A stretch of 26,646 nucleotides of DNA, from assembly GCA_964469555.1 (NCBI GenBank), contig CAYYAQ010000067.1, positions 1 to 26,646 on the forward strand. The letters run 5' to 3'. This stretch comes from CAYYAQ01 sp964469555. Its GTDB lineage: Bacteria > Planctomycetota > UBA1135 > UBA2386. Below are positions 15,348 to 24,038 of the stretch, piece after piece; the first letter of the stretch is position 1, and each line of letters opens with the position of its first letter. The notes beneath the pieces were generated by a model that did not search any database, was not told where the DNA came from, and was given only the letters and a program-made list of their open reading frames with translations. The position numbers were made by a program, and so were the translations under genes.

Positions 15348-17081
15348 GTGGACCGTCACCCCAACGCCCCATTCGGACAAGCGGCCCCCCAGACCATGAT
15401 GATCCTCGAACTCCTTGGAGGCCTCGGCGTCTTCCTCTACGGGATGCGCATCATGAGTTCCGGCTTGCAGAAGGTCGCCGGAAACCGGCTCCGTGGCATG
15501 TTGGCCATGTTCACGCGGAACCGCTTCACGGGGATCGTCTCCGGGTTCCTGATGACCTGCAGCGTGCAGTCGTCCAGCGCGACGACCGTGATGATCGTCT
15601 CGTTCTCGAACGCGGGTCTGCTGACCCTCACCCAGGCGATCGGGCCCGTGATGGGCGCCAACATCGGCACGACGATCACCGGCTGGTTGGTCTCGATCCT
15701 CGGGTTCAAGGTCAATATCGCCGCATTCGCGCTTCCGATTGTGGGAATCGGCTTCCCGCTGACCATGCTCAAGAATACCCGCGCGAAGCACTGGGGCGAG
15801 ACCGCGATCGGATTCGGGCTGTTGTTCCTCGGCCTCATGTTCCTGAAGGACGCCGTGCCCTCTCTAGGTGAGAAGGGCAGTACGGGGAAACTGGAGTTCC
15901 TGCAGGACTGGGCGATGCACGGCTACATGTCCGTGCTCCTCTTCGTGCTCGTCGGAACCGTCTTGACGGTGGTCATCCAATCCTCATCCGCGACGATGGC
16001 GATCACCATCACGCTGCTGTGGCAGGGATGGATCGGTCTCGACGTGGCCGCGGCGATGGTGCTCGGCGAGAACATTGGCACGACGATCACGGCATACATC
16101 GCGTCGGTCGGCGCCAGTCGAACGGCGAAACGTGTGGCCAGATGCCACTTGCTGTTCAACATCATCGGTGTTCTGTGGTCGCTACCGGTCCTGCACGCGT
16201 TCGTGAGCGTGATCGAGTCGATGTTGCCCACCGGCGCCGACCAGACCCCAGAGGCCGCCAAGAGCCTGCGGACCGTGCAACTCGCCGCGTTCCACACGTC
16301 CTTCAACCTGATCAACACGGGAGTCCTGGTCTGGTTCGTGCCGCAGATCAAGGCCATCGCTGAGTGGATGATCCCGTACCAGGACAACGAGAAGGAAGTA
16401 TCGCAGATTCGCTACTTCGACGCGGGCCTGCAGCAGACCCCGGAACTCGCCGCCGTCGAGGTGCGCCGCGCGCTGCAAACGATGATGACTGTCGTGCGAG
16501 ACATGTTCCACAAGATCGTGAAGGTCATCGAACATCCGGAAGACAAGCTCGGCGACATCGTGGACGAGATCAAGAAGGGCGAAGATCACACCGACCACCT
16601 CGAAACCGAGATCGTCGAGTTTTGCACGCAGCTATCCCGTCAGGCCACGTCCCCCGGCGTCGCGCGCGAAGTCGCCGCAGGCTTCGATATGGCGAACGAC
16701 ATCGAGCGCATGGGCGACCACTGCTTCAACATCATCCTGCTCGCGCAGCGGTCATACGACAACAATTACGTCTACTCGAGGGGTTCGCGCAATGAACTCT
16801 CCGCCATGATGAGTGCGGTCGAGGAGTTCATAACGCTGGTCGTGAAAGCACTCGGCCCACAAGAGAAGGCCGTGATCTCGGAGGCCAGGGTGCTCGAGAG
16901 CAAGATCAACGCCGCCCGCGACCAGGCGCGCAAGGTTCACGCCAAGCTCATGCAGAGCGGCGAGCTCGATGTCCGACCGGGCCTTGTCTACATCGACATG
17001 ATGACGAACTTCGAGAAGCTCGGCGACTACTGCTACAACGTGGCGGAGATGGTCAGCCGGCACATGCAACGCCGCATGTAG
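15348..17081 (+). CDS. Na+/phosphate cotransporter (NptA/PNaS family) with PhoU-like C-terminal domain
   Basis: The 577-residue protein begins at GTG 15348, which has an AGAAGGG Shine-Dalgarno-like stretch upstream; ATG 15396/15399 are alternatives lacking one. The N-terminal ~345 residues form the duplicated Na/Pi-cotransporter membrane domain. It has two QSSSAT motifs (residues 74-79 and 211-216) in the re-entrant loops and paired GANIGTTITGW and GENIGTTITAY segments. GGLGVFLYGMRIMSSGLQ is the typical first helix. Residues ~365-577 are helical and PhoU-like, with FDMANDIERMGDHCFNI and FEKLGDYCYNVAEMV, the two metal-cluster repeats of PhoU. It should import inorganic phosphate with sodium, with the PhoU-like part probably regulating it. 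It is convergent with the M64 peptidase gene and 3 kb from the polyphosphate-type operon. Confidence 0.9.
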   Translation: MDRHPNAPFGQAAPQTMMILELLGGLGVFLYGMRIMSSGLQKVAGNRLRGMLAMFTRNRFTGIVSGFLMTCSVQSSSATTVMIVSFSNAGLLTLTQAIGPVMGANIGTTITGWLVSILGFKVNIAAFALPIVGIGFPLTMLKNTRAKHWGETAIGFGLLFLGLMFLKDAVPSLGEKGSTGKLEFLQDWAMHGYMSVLLFVLVGTVLTVVIQSSSATMAITITLLWQGWIGLDVAAAMVLGENIGTTITAYIASVGASRTAKRVARCHLLFNIIGVLWSLPVLHAFVSVIESMLPTGADQTPEAAKSLRTVQLAAFHTSFNLINTGVLVWFVPQIKAIAEWMIPYQDNEKEVSQIRYFDAGLQQTPELAAVEVRRALQTMMTVVRDMFHKIVKVIEHPEDKLGDIVDEIKKGEDHTDHLETEIVEFCTQLSRQATSPGVAREVAAGFDMANDIERMGDHCFNIILLAQRSYDNNYVYSRGSRNELSAMMSAVEEFITLVVKALGPQEKAVISEARVLESKINAARDQARKVHAKLMQSGELDVRPGLVYIDMMTNFEKLGDYCYNVAEMVSRHMQRRM

Positions 17082-17134
17082 GGAAGCCTCCTCGGGGCGC
17101 GCCCACGTTGACGATGTCGCCGACGTGGCAGACG

Positions 17135-17169
17135 ACTTTCGATGCCGTGTCAGGCACGGCATCGAAAGT
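17135..17169. terminator. Bidirectional terminator-like hairpin
   Basis: A perfect 15-bp inverted repeat (ACTTTCGATGCCGTG and its complement, 5-nt loop TCAGG) lies between the convergent Na/Pi transporter and M64 peptidase genes. Its position and perfection argue for shared termination, although there is no long T-run on either side. Confidence 0.65.
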
Positions 17170-17178
17170 TCCGGCCTG

Positions 17179-19164
17179 TCACTGCTTGCCGATCTTGCCC
17201 GCGCCACCGTTCGTCCAAGCCAGCCCGAGCGGGTTCGCATTCGCGTCGAACACGTAGAACTGGTTGTAGAAGAGGCCGTCGACCAGTGTAGGGACGTTCG
17301 GCACCTGCAACGTGACCGACGCCATGCCTGCCGTATTCGTGCTCGTCGGAATCATGAACTCCGCCGAACTCAGCAACCTGCAACCAGGGCCGCCCATCGG
17401 CTTCAAGTCGAAGGGCAACGCGAGACCGTTCCAGGTCGTGTTCGAGGCACCGAGAAGAAGGAACGCCTTGGCGTTCGGGACCGCGCCGTCCAGTTTGACG
17501 GCGAAAGACGTGCCGATCTCCGGCACGCCAGCCACGCCCAGCGCGGGCACCCTGCCGCCGGACACACAGCTCACGCGGTACGTCCACGCGTAGCTGGTGT
17601 AGGGGCCGGTCCAGGCCCCTGAGACGCCATCATTGCGGAAGTACGCGGTGTTCGTACCCCCGGTGACGATCGACGTCGTGATGGTCGGATTCGGGAAGAC
17701 GAGAGCCACGTAGAAGTTCTGACCCTTCGCGATCTTCGCCACGCTCGCGAACGTTCCCTTGTACCACCCGATGGCCGACCCCACGTTCATCGTTCCCGTG
17801 GCGAGCTTCGCGCCGGGCTTGCCCGCCGTCTCGGCGTAGACCTCGATGTTCACGACGACGCTGCCGGTCCGCTTCGAACTCGTGTTGAACTCCAACCCGT
17901 TGATATCGAGGGCCGAGGGGGCGGTCGCCCGGACGGCGTAGGTCACGCCTACTCGACCGTCGAGGTTGTTGTTCGTGAGCGTGTCGTTCATCCGCACGCA
18001 CGTCGCTGGGGATTTCACGCTACCGGGGCAACCCGTGCCAAACGTCGTGTAGATGCCCGGCTTCGTGCTTCCACTCTTGAGGTCGACGTTCCACGTCGTC
18101 GAGCTGACCAGCAGGTTGGATGGGTCCTTCCGCACGAGCGAGGTCTTGTCCGCGACGATGACCTTGATCGTGTACTTGCCCACGCTGTAGGCCGACGTGT
18201 TCCAGGAGAACACCGGGCTGCCGCTCGCGACGACGATCCCGTTGACCTCCCACTGGATCGAAACCGCACCCGGCACGAGGTTCGAGAACGAAAACACCTG
18301 CGTCTTCGGACGCAAGACGGTGACGCTGCTGCTCGCGGGGACCTTGTTCTCGATGGGGTCCACCGTGACGTACGCCTGCTTGACGATCTGCTCGTTGCAG
18401 ACCGGACACAGCGCCACGCCAAGAGCCCGCATCAAGCAGTTGCTCTTCGGACGGTAGAGGCCGGTCTTGTAGTAACCCCCGCCCAAGAAGGCCGACACGC
18501 CGTTCGTGCCCACCCACAATGGCCACTTGGCCTTGCCTGTGCTGTCCTTCGTCAGATTTGCGGAGCTCGGCTCCGGCCCGCTGTACGTGCCCGAACGCCC
18601 GTAGTCGTACTCGTCCGCGAGCCGCCCGAACGAATGGCCGAACTCGTGCGCCTGGACCTCGGGGCCGGACGAACCGGTGTAGGACACCGAGTACGTCCCC
18701 CCACACCCACCGTAGCGCGTGTCGTTGACGAGGACCATGACCCGGCCCTCGACATCGGGCGCGAAGCGCGAATCCGTCGAAGCCTGACTCTGGTTCTTGA
18801 TGTAGAGGCAACGCGGCGTGCCGCCGAAGTTGTAGCTCGCGTCGTAGACCGTGTCCTTGACGATCGGTGGTGTCTTGTCCGGGTGATCCGCCCCGGAGTC
18901 CTTCGATGCACGGAACACGGTGTGCACGTTGAAGAACTTCTTGTAGACACCGTACGACACCTTGCTGAACAGCTTGTTGGACGCCGCCAATGCGTGGGCG
19001 TCGAACTTCGCCTCCTCGCTGGCCTGGTAGCCATCACCCAGGATGACGATGTCGTAGCGGTTGTTCGTCGGGCCATTGTTGACGATCGTCTTGACCTTCT
19101 GTGCTGACAGCGCGCTCGTGAAGATCAGTCCTGCGATGGCCGGGAGCATCGTGTAACAACGCAT
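17179..19164 (-). CDS. Secreted M64 (IgA-protease-like) metallopeptidase with Ig-like and C-terminal modules
   Basis: From ATG 19164 the protein is 661 residues; the frame is open to 19308, but that part lies inside the upstream gene. It has a signal peptide (LPAIAGLIFTSALSAQ). Residues ~30-270 are the M64 domain: DIVILGDGYQASEEAKF, VMVLVNDTRYGGCGG, then HEFGHSFGRLADEY (zinc ligands H173 and H177, catalytic E174, with the downstream D184/E185). CPVCNEQI closes the domain. Residues ~276-365 look like a PKD/Ig-like fold. FGTGCPGS (375-382) leads into a ~155-residue beta-sandwich and a final module (VPEIGTSFAVKL, then GCRLLSSAEFMIP and LVDGLFYNQFYVFD). The start overlaps the stop of the upstream gene as TGATG, implying translational coupling. 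The protein is probably an exported zinc endopeptidase. Confidence 0.88.
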   Translation of the reverse strand: MRCYTMLPAIAGLIFTSALSAQKVKTIVNNGPTNNRYDIVILGDGYQASEEAKFDAHALAASNKLFSKVSYGVYKKFFNVHTVFRASKDSGADHPDKTPPIVKDTVYDASYNFGGTPRCLYIKNQSQASTDSRFAPDVEGRVMVLVNDTRYGGCGGTYSVSYTGSSGPEVQAHEFGHSFGRLADEYDYGRSGTYSGPEPSSANLTKDSTGKAKWPLWVGTNGVSAFLGGGYYKTGLYRPKSNCLMRALGVALCPVCNEQIVKQAYVTVDPIENKVPASSSVTVLRPKTQVFSFSNLVPGAVSIQWEVNGIVVASGSPVFSWNTSAYSVGKYTIKVIVADKTSLVRKDPSNLLVSSTTWNVDLKSGSTKPGIYTTFGTGCPGSVKSPATCVRMNDTLTNNNLDGRVGVTYAVRATAPSALDINGLEFNTSSKRTGSVVVNIEVYAETAGKPGAKLATGTMNVGSAIGWYKGTFASVAKIAKGQNFYVALVFPNPTITTSIVTGGTNTAYFRNDGVSGAWTGPYTSYAWTYRVSCVSGGRVPALGVAGVPEIGTSFAVKLDGAVPNAKAFLLLGASNTTWNGLALPFDLKPMGGPGCRLLSSAEFMIPTSTNTAGMASVTLQVPNVPTLVDGLFYNQFYVFDANANPLGLAWTNGGAGKIGKQ

Positions 19165-19655
19165 CACCGCACCTCCCCGCCAGCCGTAGCCAGCGCGACG
19201 ATCGTCTTGCGATCGATCTTGCCGTAGACGGTCGGCGTCGCGCCCGTCACCTTCGTGATCCGGACCTCGGCCACTTCGGCAAGCGCCGGGATCTTGAACG
19301 TCATGCACACCTTGTGCTGGATGATCTGATTCCCGCGAATGTGGTCCTTCTTGCCCACGTGGGCCGGGTCCATGCAGAAGTCCGTCAGGTCGATCGGGAT
19401 CGACTTCAACCGCTTCCCCTTAGCGTCGAACAGCTGAAGGTGGAACTGCGATCGCATCCGGCGCTGGGCGCGGAACGTCGCGGACTTGTGGCTGACGCCG
19501 ACGACCTTCAAACCACGGGCATCGCCCTCGATCTGGAGGATCCAGGTGCCGACGGACTTCGTCGGCGTCGAGGCGGGTTTGGGAGTCGGGTTGGGAGTCT
19601 GCGCGAAAACGGCACACGCCAGAAAGAGGGGGGCGACGAGCGAGAGTCGATTCAT
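19164..19655 (-). CDS. Small secreted protein coupled to the M64 peptidase
   Basis: The product is 163 residues with a signal peptide (1-18, ending AVFAQ), a short Thr/Pro/Lys linker (TPNPTPKPASTPTK) and one beta-rich domain (~36-163). The domain contains WILQIEGDARGLKVVGVSHK, then FHLQLFDAKGKRLKSIPIDL and a C-terminal strand VAEVRITKVTG. Two Cys (DFCMDP and KVCMTF) may form a disulfide. I do not recognise the family. The ATG at 19655 has a good GAGGA Shine-Dalgarno sequence. Its TGA overlaps the ATG of the M64 gene by one base, so the two products are probably made together. An accessory, substrate-binding or inhibitory partner for the peptidase is a reasonable inference, not shown. Confidence 0.65.
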   Translation of the reverse strand: MNRLSLVAPLFLACAVFAQTPNPTPKPASTPTKSVGTWILQIEGDARGLKVVGVSHKSATFRAQRRMRSQFHLQLFDAKGKRLKSIPIDLTDFCMDPAHVGKKDHIRGNQIIQHKVCMTFKIPALAEVAEVRITKVTGATPTVYGKIDRKTIVALATAGGEVR

Positions 19656-19694
19656 TCGTTCCTCGGAGGGGAAAGAAACGGGGCAACCTCGCAG

Positions 19695-19723
19695 ATGCTA
19701 CGCAACCTGACATTGCACCACAA
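19695..19723 (-). promoter_or_regulatory. Candidate promoter of the small protein/M64 operon
   Basis: On the minus strand TTGTGG (19723-19718), a 17-base spacer and TAGCAT (19700-19695) lie 40 bases upstream of the ATG at 19655. The spacing is ideal; the hexamers match sigma-70 boxes only partly. Confidence 0.35.
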
Positions 19724-19779
19724 CCGGGTACGTGCGGGCTACCAACGCGGCCACTCGGCGAGACGCATCTCAGATGGGC

Positions 19780-19819
19780 GCATCCTGCACACCCTGTGCA
19801 GGATGCTCACGCTTTTTTT
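19780..19819 (+). terminator. Intrinsic terminator in the leader of the DUF4956 operon
   Basis: GCATCCTGCACA and TGTGCAGGATGC form a perfect 12-bp stem with a CCC loop (19780-19806). Six bases later come seven consecutive T residues (19813-19819) on the plus strand. No plus-strand coding gene lies upstream, because the neighbouring operon runs the other way. It must therefore end a short non-coding transcript or act as an attenuator 126 bases before the DUF4956 gene. Confidence 0.6.
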
Positions 19820-19897
19820 GTCCCCCATGAGTCAGGAGAGAGGCCACCTGCAGCGGCACGAACGTGAACATCGGCTGCGCGAACCCCATGCCGTGCC

Positions 19898-19906
19898 TAA
19901 GATAAT
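19898..19906 (+). promoter_or_regulatory. Candidate -10 element TAAGATAAT
   Basis: TAAGAT (19898-19903), overlapping GATAAT (19901-19906), is 40-48 bases upstream of the DUF4956 start and downstream of the leader terminator. A promoter here would escape that terminator. No clear -35 is seen. Confidence 0.3.
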
Positions 19907-19945
19907 CCCGAGTAAGGGACGCCCCCAACGCCACTCGAACCCCAG

Positions 19946-20650
19946 ATGATCCAACAATCCCAACCGCCTGCCAACAACCCGATCAAGCAGACTCTCCGGG
20001 AGTATCTCGAGCAGGTCGTCACCGACATTCCGATCCCCCGCTTCGTGCTGGGCCTCCTGCTCGCTGCCTGCTTCGGGTACCTGATCGGGAGGCTCTACGT
20101 TCGTTGCGGTCGATCGCTCTCGAACCGTCGGGAGTTCGCGCACAACTTCCCCCTCCTCGTCGTGACGACGATGCTCGTGATCAGCATCGTGAAGTCCTCG
20201 CTAGCGCTATCGCTCGGCCTCGTCGGCGCGCTGTCGATCGTCCGGTTTCGCGCTGCGATCAAGGAGCCCGAGGAACTGACGTACCTGTTCTTCGCGATCG
20301 CGATGGGTCTCGGACTGGGCGGCAATCAGGAGATCATCACGGTCTTCGCGTTCTTCGTCATCGCCGGCATCATCATGCTGAACAATCTCCGATCCCGAGA
20401 CGAGACGCCGACGCTGCACATGACGGTCTCGGGACCACAGTCCTGTGACCTCGAGTCGATCCTGGCGCAACTGCGTCCGCACTGCACGGACCTCCATCTG
20501 ATGCGACTGGACGAGACGGACGAGACCATGGAGGTCGCCCTGCACATCTCGTTCGAGTCCATCGACCAGCTGAACGCTGCGCGCAAGTCCCTCCGCGCGA
20601 TGGACACGCCGCTACAGTTCTCGTTCCTCGACACTCAGGGCATGGCGTGA
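19946..20650 (+). CDS. DUF4956 multi-pass membrane protein
   Basis: The 234-residue protein has about four transmembrane helices between residues 33 and 147 and a cytoplasmic-type C-terminal domain (~155-234). The signature of DUF4956 is clear: LSLGLVGALSIVRFRAAIKE followed by PEELTYLFFAIAMGLG (~89-125). The soluble tail (LHMTVSGPQSCDLESILAQL..., ending LQFSFLDTQG) has a ferredoxin-like alternation of strands and helices. The family function is unknown. I recall its genes beside VTC-domain polyphosphate polymerase and CotH genes in other bacteria, and that is exactly the arrangement here. The ATG at 19946 lacks a strong Shine-Dalgarno sequence. Its stop overlaps the GTG start of the next gene (GTGA), indicating coupling. 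Confidence 0.85.
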   Translation: MIQQSQPPANNPIKQTLREYLEQVVTDIPIPRFVLGLLLAACFGYLIGRLYVRCGRSLSNRREFAHNFPLLVVTTMLVISIVKSSLALSLGLVGALSIVRFRAAIKEPEELTYLFFAIAMGLGLGGNQEIITVFAFFVIAGIIMLNNLRSRDETPTLHMTVSGPQSCDLESILAQLRPHCTDLHLMRLDETDETMEVALHISFESIDQLNAARKSLRAMDTPLQFSFLDTQGMA

Positions 20651-23325
20651 GGATCTACACGGACAAGCCGAAGCGAAAGCGAAGGCGCCTGTTCAGCCTC
20701 CCCGGGCTCACGATCCTGTTTTTGTCGATGGCGTTGGTCTCGTTCTTTCTCCTCATCGGTGCGATCGTCGGACTGCGCATCGCCGACAGCCCGCTGATGT
20801 ACGGCGCGAACAAGTGGTTGCTCGACACGTTTCTCGCAAAGCGCCTGGTGACGCCAGCCATCTGGGGAATCGGAACCATGATCGGGTCCGGCGAGAACGT
20901 CCCGCTCAACCTCCTGAAGGGCCTGGCGTTCTCTACCGCCGAGCCTTTCGAACTGGACATCAACTGGAAGAACTACCAGACGCTGTCCTTCCAGCGGGAG
21001 AAGGCCCTCGGAGAGGGCCTCCTGTTCGCAGGTCCTGACGACTACGTCACCGTCCGAATCCGCTTCCGCGGCAAACGCTACAGGGCCAAAGCCCGGCTGA
21101 AGGGCCGACTGCCCGACCACTGGTCCACCGACAAGTGGTCCCTGCGACTCAAGGTCAGCGGCGACGAGACGATCCTCGGCATGAAGCGCTTCGCGATCCA
21201 AGCGCCGGAGACCCGCAATTTCCTGACGGAGGCGATCGCGTTGGCCGCGATGCGTCACGAAGACCTACTGACCATCCACTACCGCTTCGTAAACGTCTCC
21301 ATCAACGGCGAATCGAGAGGCGTCTACGCGATCGAACAGGGCTTCGACAAGCACGTCCTCGAGAGCGCCAAGCGACGTGACGGTCCGATCCTGAAGTTCG
21401 ACAACGACGCATCGCTGCGGGCTTACGGCGCGCAAGGCGATTTCGAGGCGACCTCGGGCGAGTTCACCGCGAGTCCGATCATCGGTCGGGCCGGCAACAC
21501 CGGGCGTGGCTCGGAGTTCGAGCGCGCGGTCGGTTTGCTCGAGTCGTTCCGCGCCGGGCGCGTGCCCGCCAGCCGCGTGTTCCACATCGACCGGATGGCG
21601 CGCTTCGTCGCGCTCAGGGAGCTGCTCGGGTCGAAGGAGCTGGACTGGCGAGACATGCGATTCTACTACGACCCGATCCGGTCGCGCATGGAACCGATCG
21701 GCTACGACAACCACGCCGGACGCAAGATCAGCAAGCTGTTCCATCACGACGGCGGGATCTACTCGAAGTCATCCAAGCGACCGATCGACGAGCAACGGAA
21801 GCCGAACTTCGCGTCCCTGCTCTTCCATGATCGCGCGTTTTCAGCGGCGTACGTCGCGGCGCTCGAACGCATTTCCAGTCCAGACTATTTGCCAAAGTTA
21901 TTCGCGGAGTGCCGCAAGGAACAAGCCGAGTCGCTACTCAACCTATACGCCGACTACCCATACGTGCAGACTCCCGACGCGGCGTTGAGGCGCAACGCCG
22001 CGTTCATCCGCAACCGACTCGCCGCCGTGCACTCGATGCACGCATATAACCATTCCGTCGACGGCAAGCGACTCAGCATCCTCGTCGGCAACACGCAGAG
22101 CTTGCCCATCGAGATCGTCGGACTCGCGATCACCGGCAGGAGTCCGATCAAACCAGTCGAGCCCGTGTTCCTTGCGTCCAAGCGACGCAGACGAGCCATC
22201 GCTTTCGCCAAGGCCACGTTCCTCGAGCCAGAAGGAAGGACCTGGGGCGCCCTCGATCCGGCGACGGTATCGATCTCATACCGATTGGCGGGTTCGTCTC
22301 GCGTCTTGTCGACGGTAGTCCGGGAGTGGACCAGCCTCTCGCCGGACCAGATGGCGGTCGATTGGATGAACGACACCTCGGCATTCCGGACGGCGATCTA
22401 CCTCGCCATCGACGAAAAACGCAAGACCGCAAACGTGCGCCAGGGCAAATGGGTCCTCCGCACGAACTTGATCGTCCCCGCTGGGTACGGGCTGTTCGCC
22501 TCCGCCGGCGTGCATTTCGATCTGCAGAACGGCGCCAAGATCATCAGCCGCTCGCCAATCTTCTTCACCGGCACGAAAGCCTCGCCGGTCATCATCGAGT
22601 CCTCCGACAGCACCGGCCAGGGAATCGTCGTCATCGACGCCGCGGGGAACTCGAAGCTCGAGAACGTCCGGTTCGTCGGACTCGGCGCGCCTGCGCAGGA
22701 CGGATGGTCAGTCCCCGGCGCAGTGACGTTCTACGAATCGGACGTGAACATGGACTACGTGCAGTTCAAGGGATCGCGCTCCGAAGATGCGCTCAACGTA
22801 GTCCGATCCCACATGACCCTCAACCACGTGAGCTTCGTCGACATCAAGGCAGATGCCTTCGACGGTGACTTCGTGTCCGGAACTGCTTCCAACTGCACGT
22901 TCCTTCGCTGCGGGAATGACGGCATCGATGTGTCGGGATCCACGATCACCGCGACCGGTCTCGTCTTCACGGAAATCGGCGACAAGGCCGTCAGTGCTGG
23001 CGAGAACAGCAGGCTGGAGATCGAGGACATCGAGATCACCGATTCGCAGCTGGGTTGCGCGAGCAAAGACTCCTCCGTGTTGACCGTCAAGAACGCGACG
23101 ATTCGAGACACGGCAGTCGCCTTCGTCGTCTTCCAGAAAAAGTCCGAGTTCTCCGGCGGTTCGATCGAGGCTTCGAACTGCAAGTTGATCAACGTGCGCG
23201 AGCAGCACCTGCTCGAGAAGAAGTCCAAACTGACACTGAACGGCGCGTGGGTCGCCCCGAATCACAAGAAGAACGCCGTCGAGCCGCTTCTGTACGGCAA
23301 CAAGTACGGTCGCAAGAGCAAGTAG
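20647..23325 (+). CDS. Membrane-anchored CotH-kinase-family protein with C-terminal beta-helix
   Basis: The 892-residue protein starts at GTG 20647, inside the stop of the DUF4956 gene. An Arg/Lys-rich start (residues 1-15) and one membrane helix (~18-45) anchor it with the bulk outside. Residues ~125-460 resemble the CotH kinase domain: RAKARLKGRLPDHWSTDKWS (K152), INGESRGVYAIEQGFDKHVL (E230) and FYYDPIRSRMEPIGYDNHAG with the likely metal-binding D353. Residues ~590-850 are a right-handed beta-helix, with short repeated strands such as SKLENVRFVG, MTLNHVSFVDI, SNCTFLRCGNDGIDVSGS and LEIEDIEITDS. CotH proteins are secreted or spore-coat protein kinases; the beta-helix may bind a polysaccharide or polymer. 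It is the second gene of the four-gene operon. Confidence 0.8.
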   Translation: MRIYTDKPKRKRRRLFSLPGLTILFLSMALVSFFLLIGAIVGLRIADSPLMYGANKWLLDTFLAKRLVTPAIWGIGTMIGSGENVPLNLLKGLAFSTAEPFELDINWKNYQTLSFQREKALGEGLLFAGPDDYVTVRIRFRGKRYRAKARLKGRLPDHWSTDKWSLRLKVSGDETILGMKRFAIQAPETRNFLTEAIALAAMRHEDLLTIHYRFVNVSINGESRGVYAIEQGFDKHVLESAKRRDGPILKFDNDASLRAYGAQGDFEATSGEFTASPIIGRAGNTGRGSEFERAVGLLESFRAGRVPASRVFHIDRMARFVALRELLGSKELDWRDMRFYYDPIRSRMEPIGYDNHAGRKISKLFHHDGGIYSKSSKRPIDEQRKPNFASLLFHDRAFSAAYVAALERISSPDYLPKLFAECRKEQAESLLNLYADYPYVQTPDAALRRNAAFIRNRLAAVHSMHAYNHSVDGKRLSILVGNTQSLPIEIVGLAITGRSPIKPVEPVFLASKRRRRAIAFAKATFLEPEGRTWGALDPATVSISYRLAGSSRVLSTVVREWTSLSPDQMAVDWMNDTSAFRTAIYLAIDEKRKTANVRQGKWVLRTNLIVPAGYGLFASAGVHFDLQNGAKIISRSPIFFTGTKASPVIIESSDSTGQGIVVIDAAGNSKLENVRFVGLGAPAQDGWSVPGAVTFYESDVNMDYVQFKGSRSEDALNVVRSHMTLNHVSFVDIKADAFDGDFVSGTASNCTFLRCGNDGIDVSGSTITATGLVFTEIGDKAVSAGENSRLEIEDIEITDSQLGCASKDSSVLTVKNATIRDTAVAFVVFQKKSEFSGGSIEASNCKLINVREQHLLEKKSKLTLNGAWVAPNHKKNAVEPLLYGNKYGRKSK

Positions 23326-23338
23326 AGGCAACGAGTAG

Positions 23339-24034
23339 TTGAGCCAAGTAGACGACACCTTCCGCTACGAACGCAAGTTTCTGGTGCAGAACCGTCCGCA
23401 CCAGGTCGTCGAGGCCGTCGTGCGCCGACACCCGGCCATCTTTCGCAAGGCCTACCCGGACCGCGAGGTCAACAACATCTACTTCGACAGCGCCGACTAC
23501 CAGAGCCTCCGCGACAACATCGAAGGCGTGACGAACCGCACGAAGACGCGCATCCGATGGTACGGGGACGTGCGCGGGTCCGCTGCGAACCCCAAGTTGG
23601 AGTTCAAGATCAAACGCGGCATCGTCGGAACGAAGGAGACCCACTCGCTCGCGTCCATCGACACCGCGGACGGTCGAATTCGGCACAACGTGGTGGATCA
23701 GCTGCGCCGCTCCACACTTCCGGAAAGGGTCGGTCTGCACATGGCGATGATCCAGCCCTCCCTTCTGAACAGCTACTGGCGCAAGTACTTCGTGTCGGCT
23801 GACGGTCGCTTCCGAATCACGATAGACCGGGACCTTCGCTACTACCGACCGAAGAATCCCTGGACCCGGCGCCCCGAGTTGCAGCGAGGAGCCACGGTTC
23901 TCGAACTCAAGTACGCGCGCGCGGACGACGTCGCTGCCAGCGCGATCGCGCAGGCTCTGGGATTCCGGCTCACGCGAAACTCCAAGTACGTCACCGGCAT
24001 GAGTCTCCTCTACGGTGTCGTCGACTACTACTGA
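23339..24034 (+). CDS. VTC-type polyphosphate polymerase domain protein
   Basis: The product has 231 residues. The best start is TTG 23339, which has GAGG ten bases upstream; no ATG/GTG gives the full domain. The VTC tunnel domain is complete: FRYERKFLV (E11, K13), NNIYFDSADYQSLRDNIEG, KTRIRWYGD (R71, R73), LEFKIKRG (E88, K90, K92), RFRITIDRDLRYY (R157, R159, D163), TVLELKYA (E189, K191) and NSKYVTG (K216). In eukaryotic Vtc4 the equivalent Arg/Lys residues hold the phosphate chain and the late Glu binds the metal for polyphosphate synthesis from ATP. There is no membrane segment, so it probably works on the cytoplasmic side with the DUF4956 membrane protein. Whether the product is polyphosphate is inferred from the family. 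Confidence 0.85.
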   Translation: MSQVDDTFRYERKFLVQNRPHQVVEAVVRRHPAIFRKAYPDREVNNIYFDSADYQSLRDNIEGVTNRTKTRIRWYGDVRGSAANPKLEFKIKRGIVGTKETHSLASIDTADGRIRHNVVDQLRRSTLPERVGLHMAMIQPSLLNSYWRKYFVSADGRFRITIDRDLRYYRPKNPWTRRPELQRGATVLELKYARADDVAASAIAQALGFRLTRNSKYVTGMSLLYGVVDYY

Positions 24035-24038
24035 CTCG

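Noticed and set aside
14530..15399. Long open frame continuing from the Cys-rich lipoprotein
   Set aside because: Beyond ~14721 the text is Arg/Ser/Pro-rich and typical of non-coding GC-rich frames. All three forward frames are open there, and the DUF5989 protein occupies another frame.
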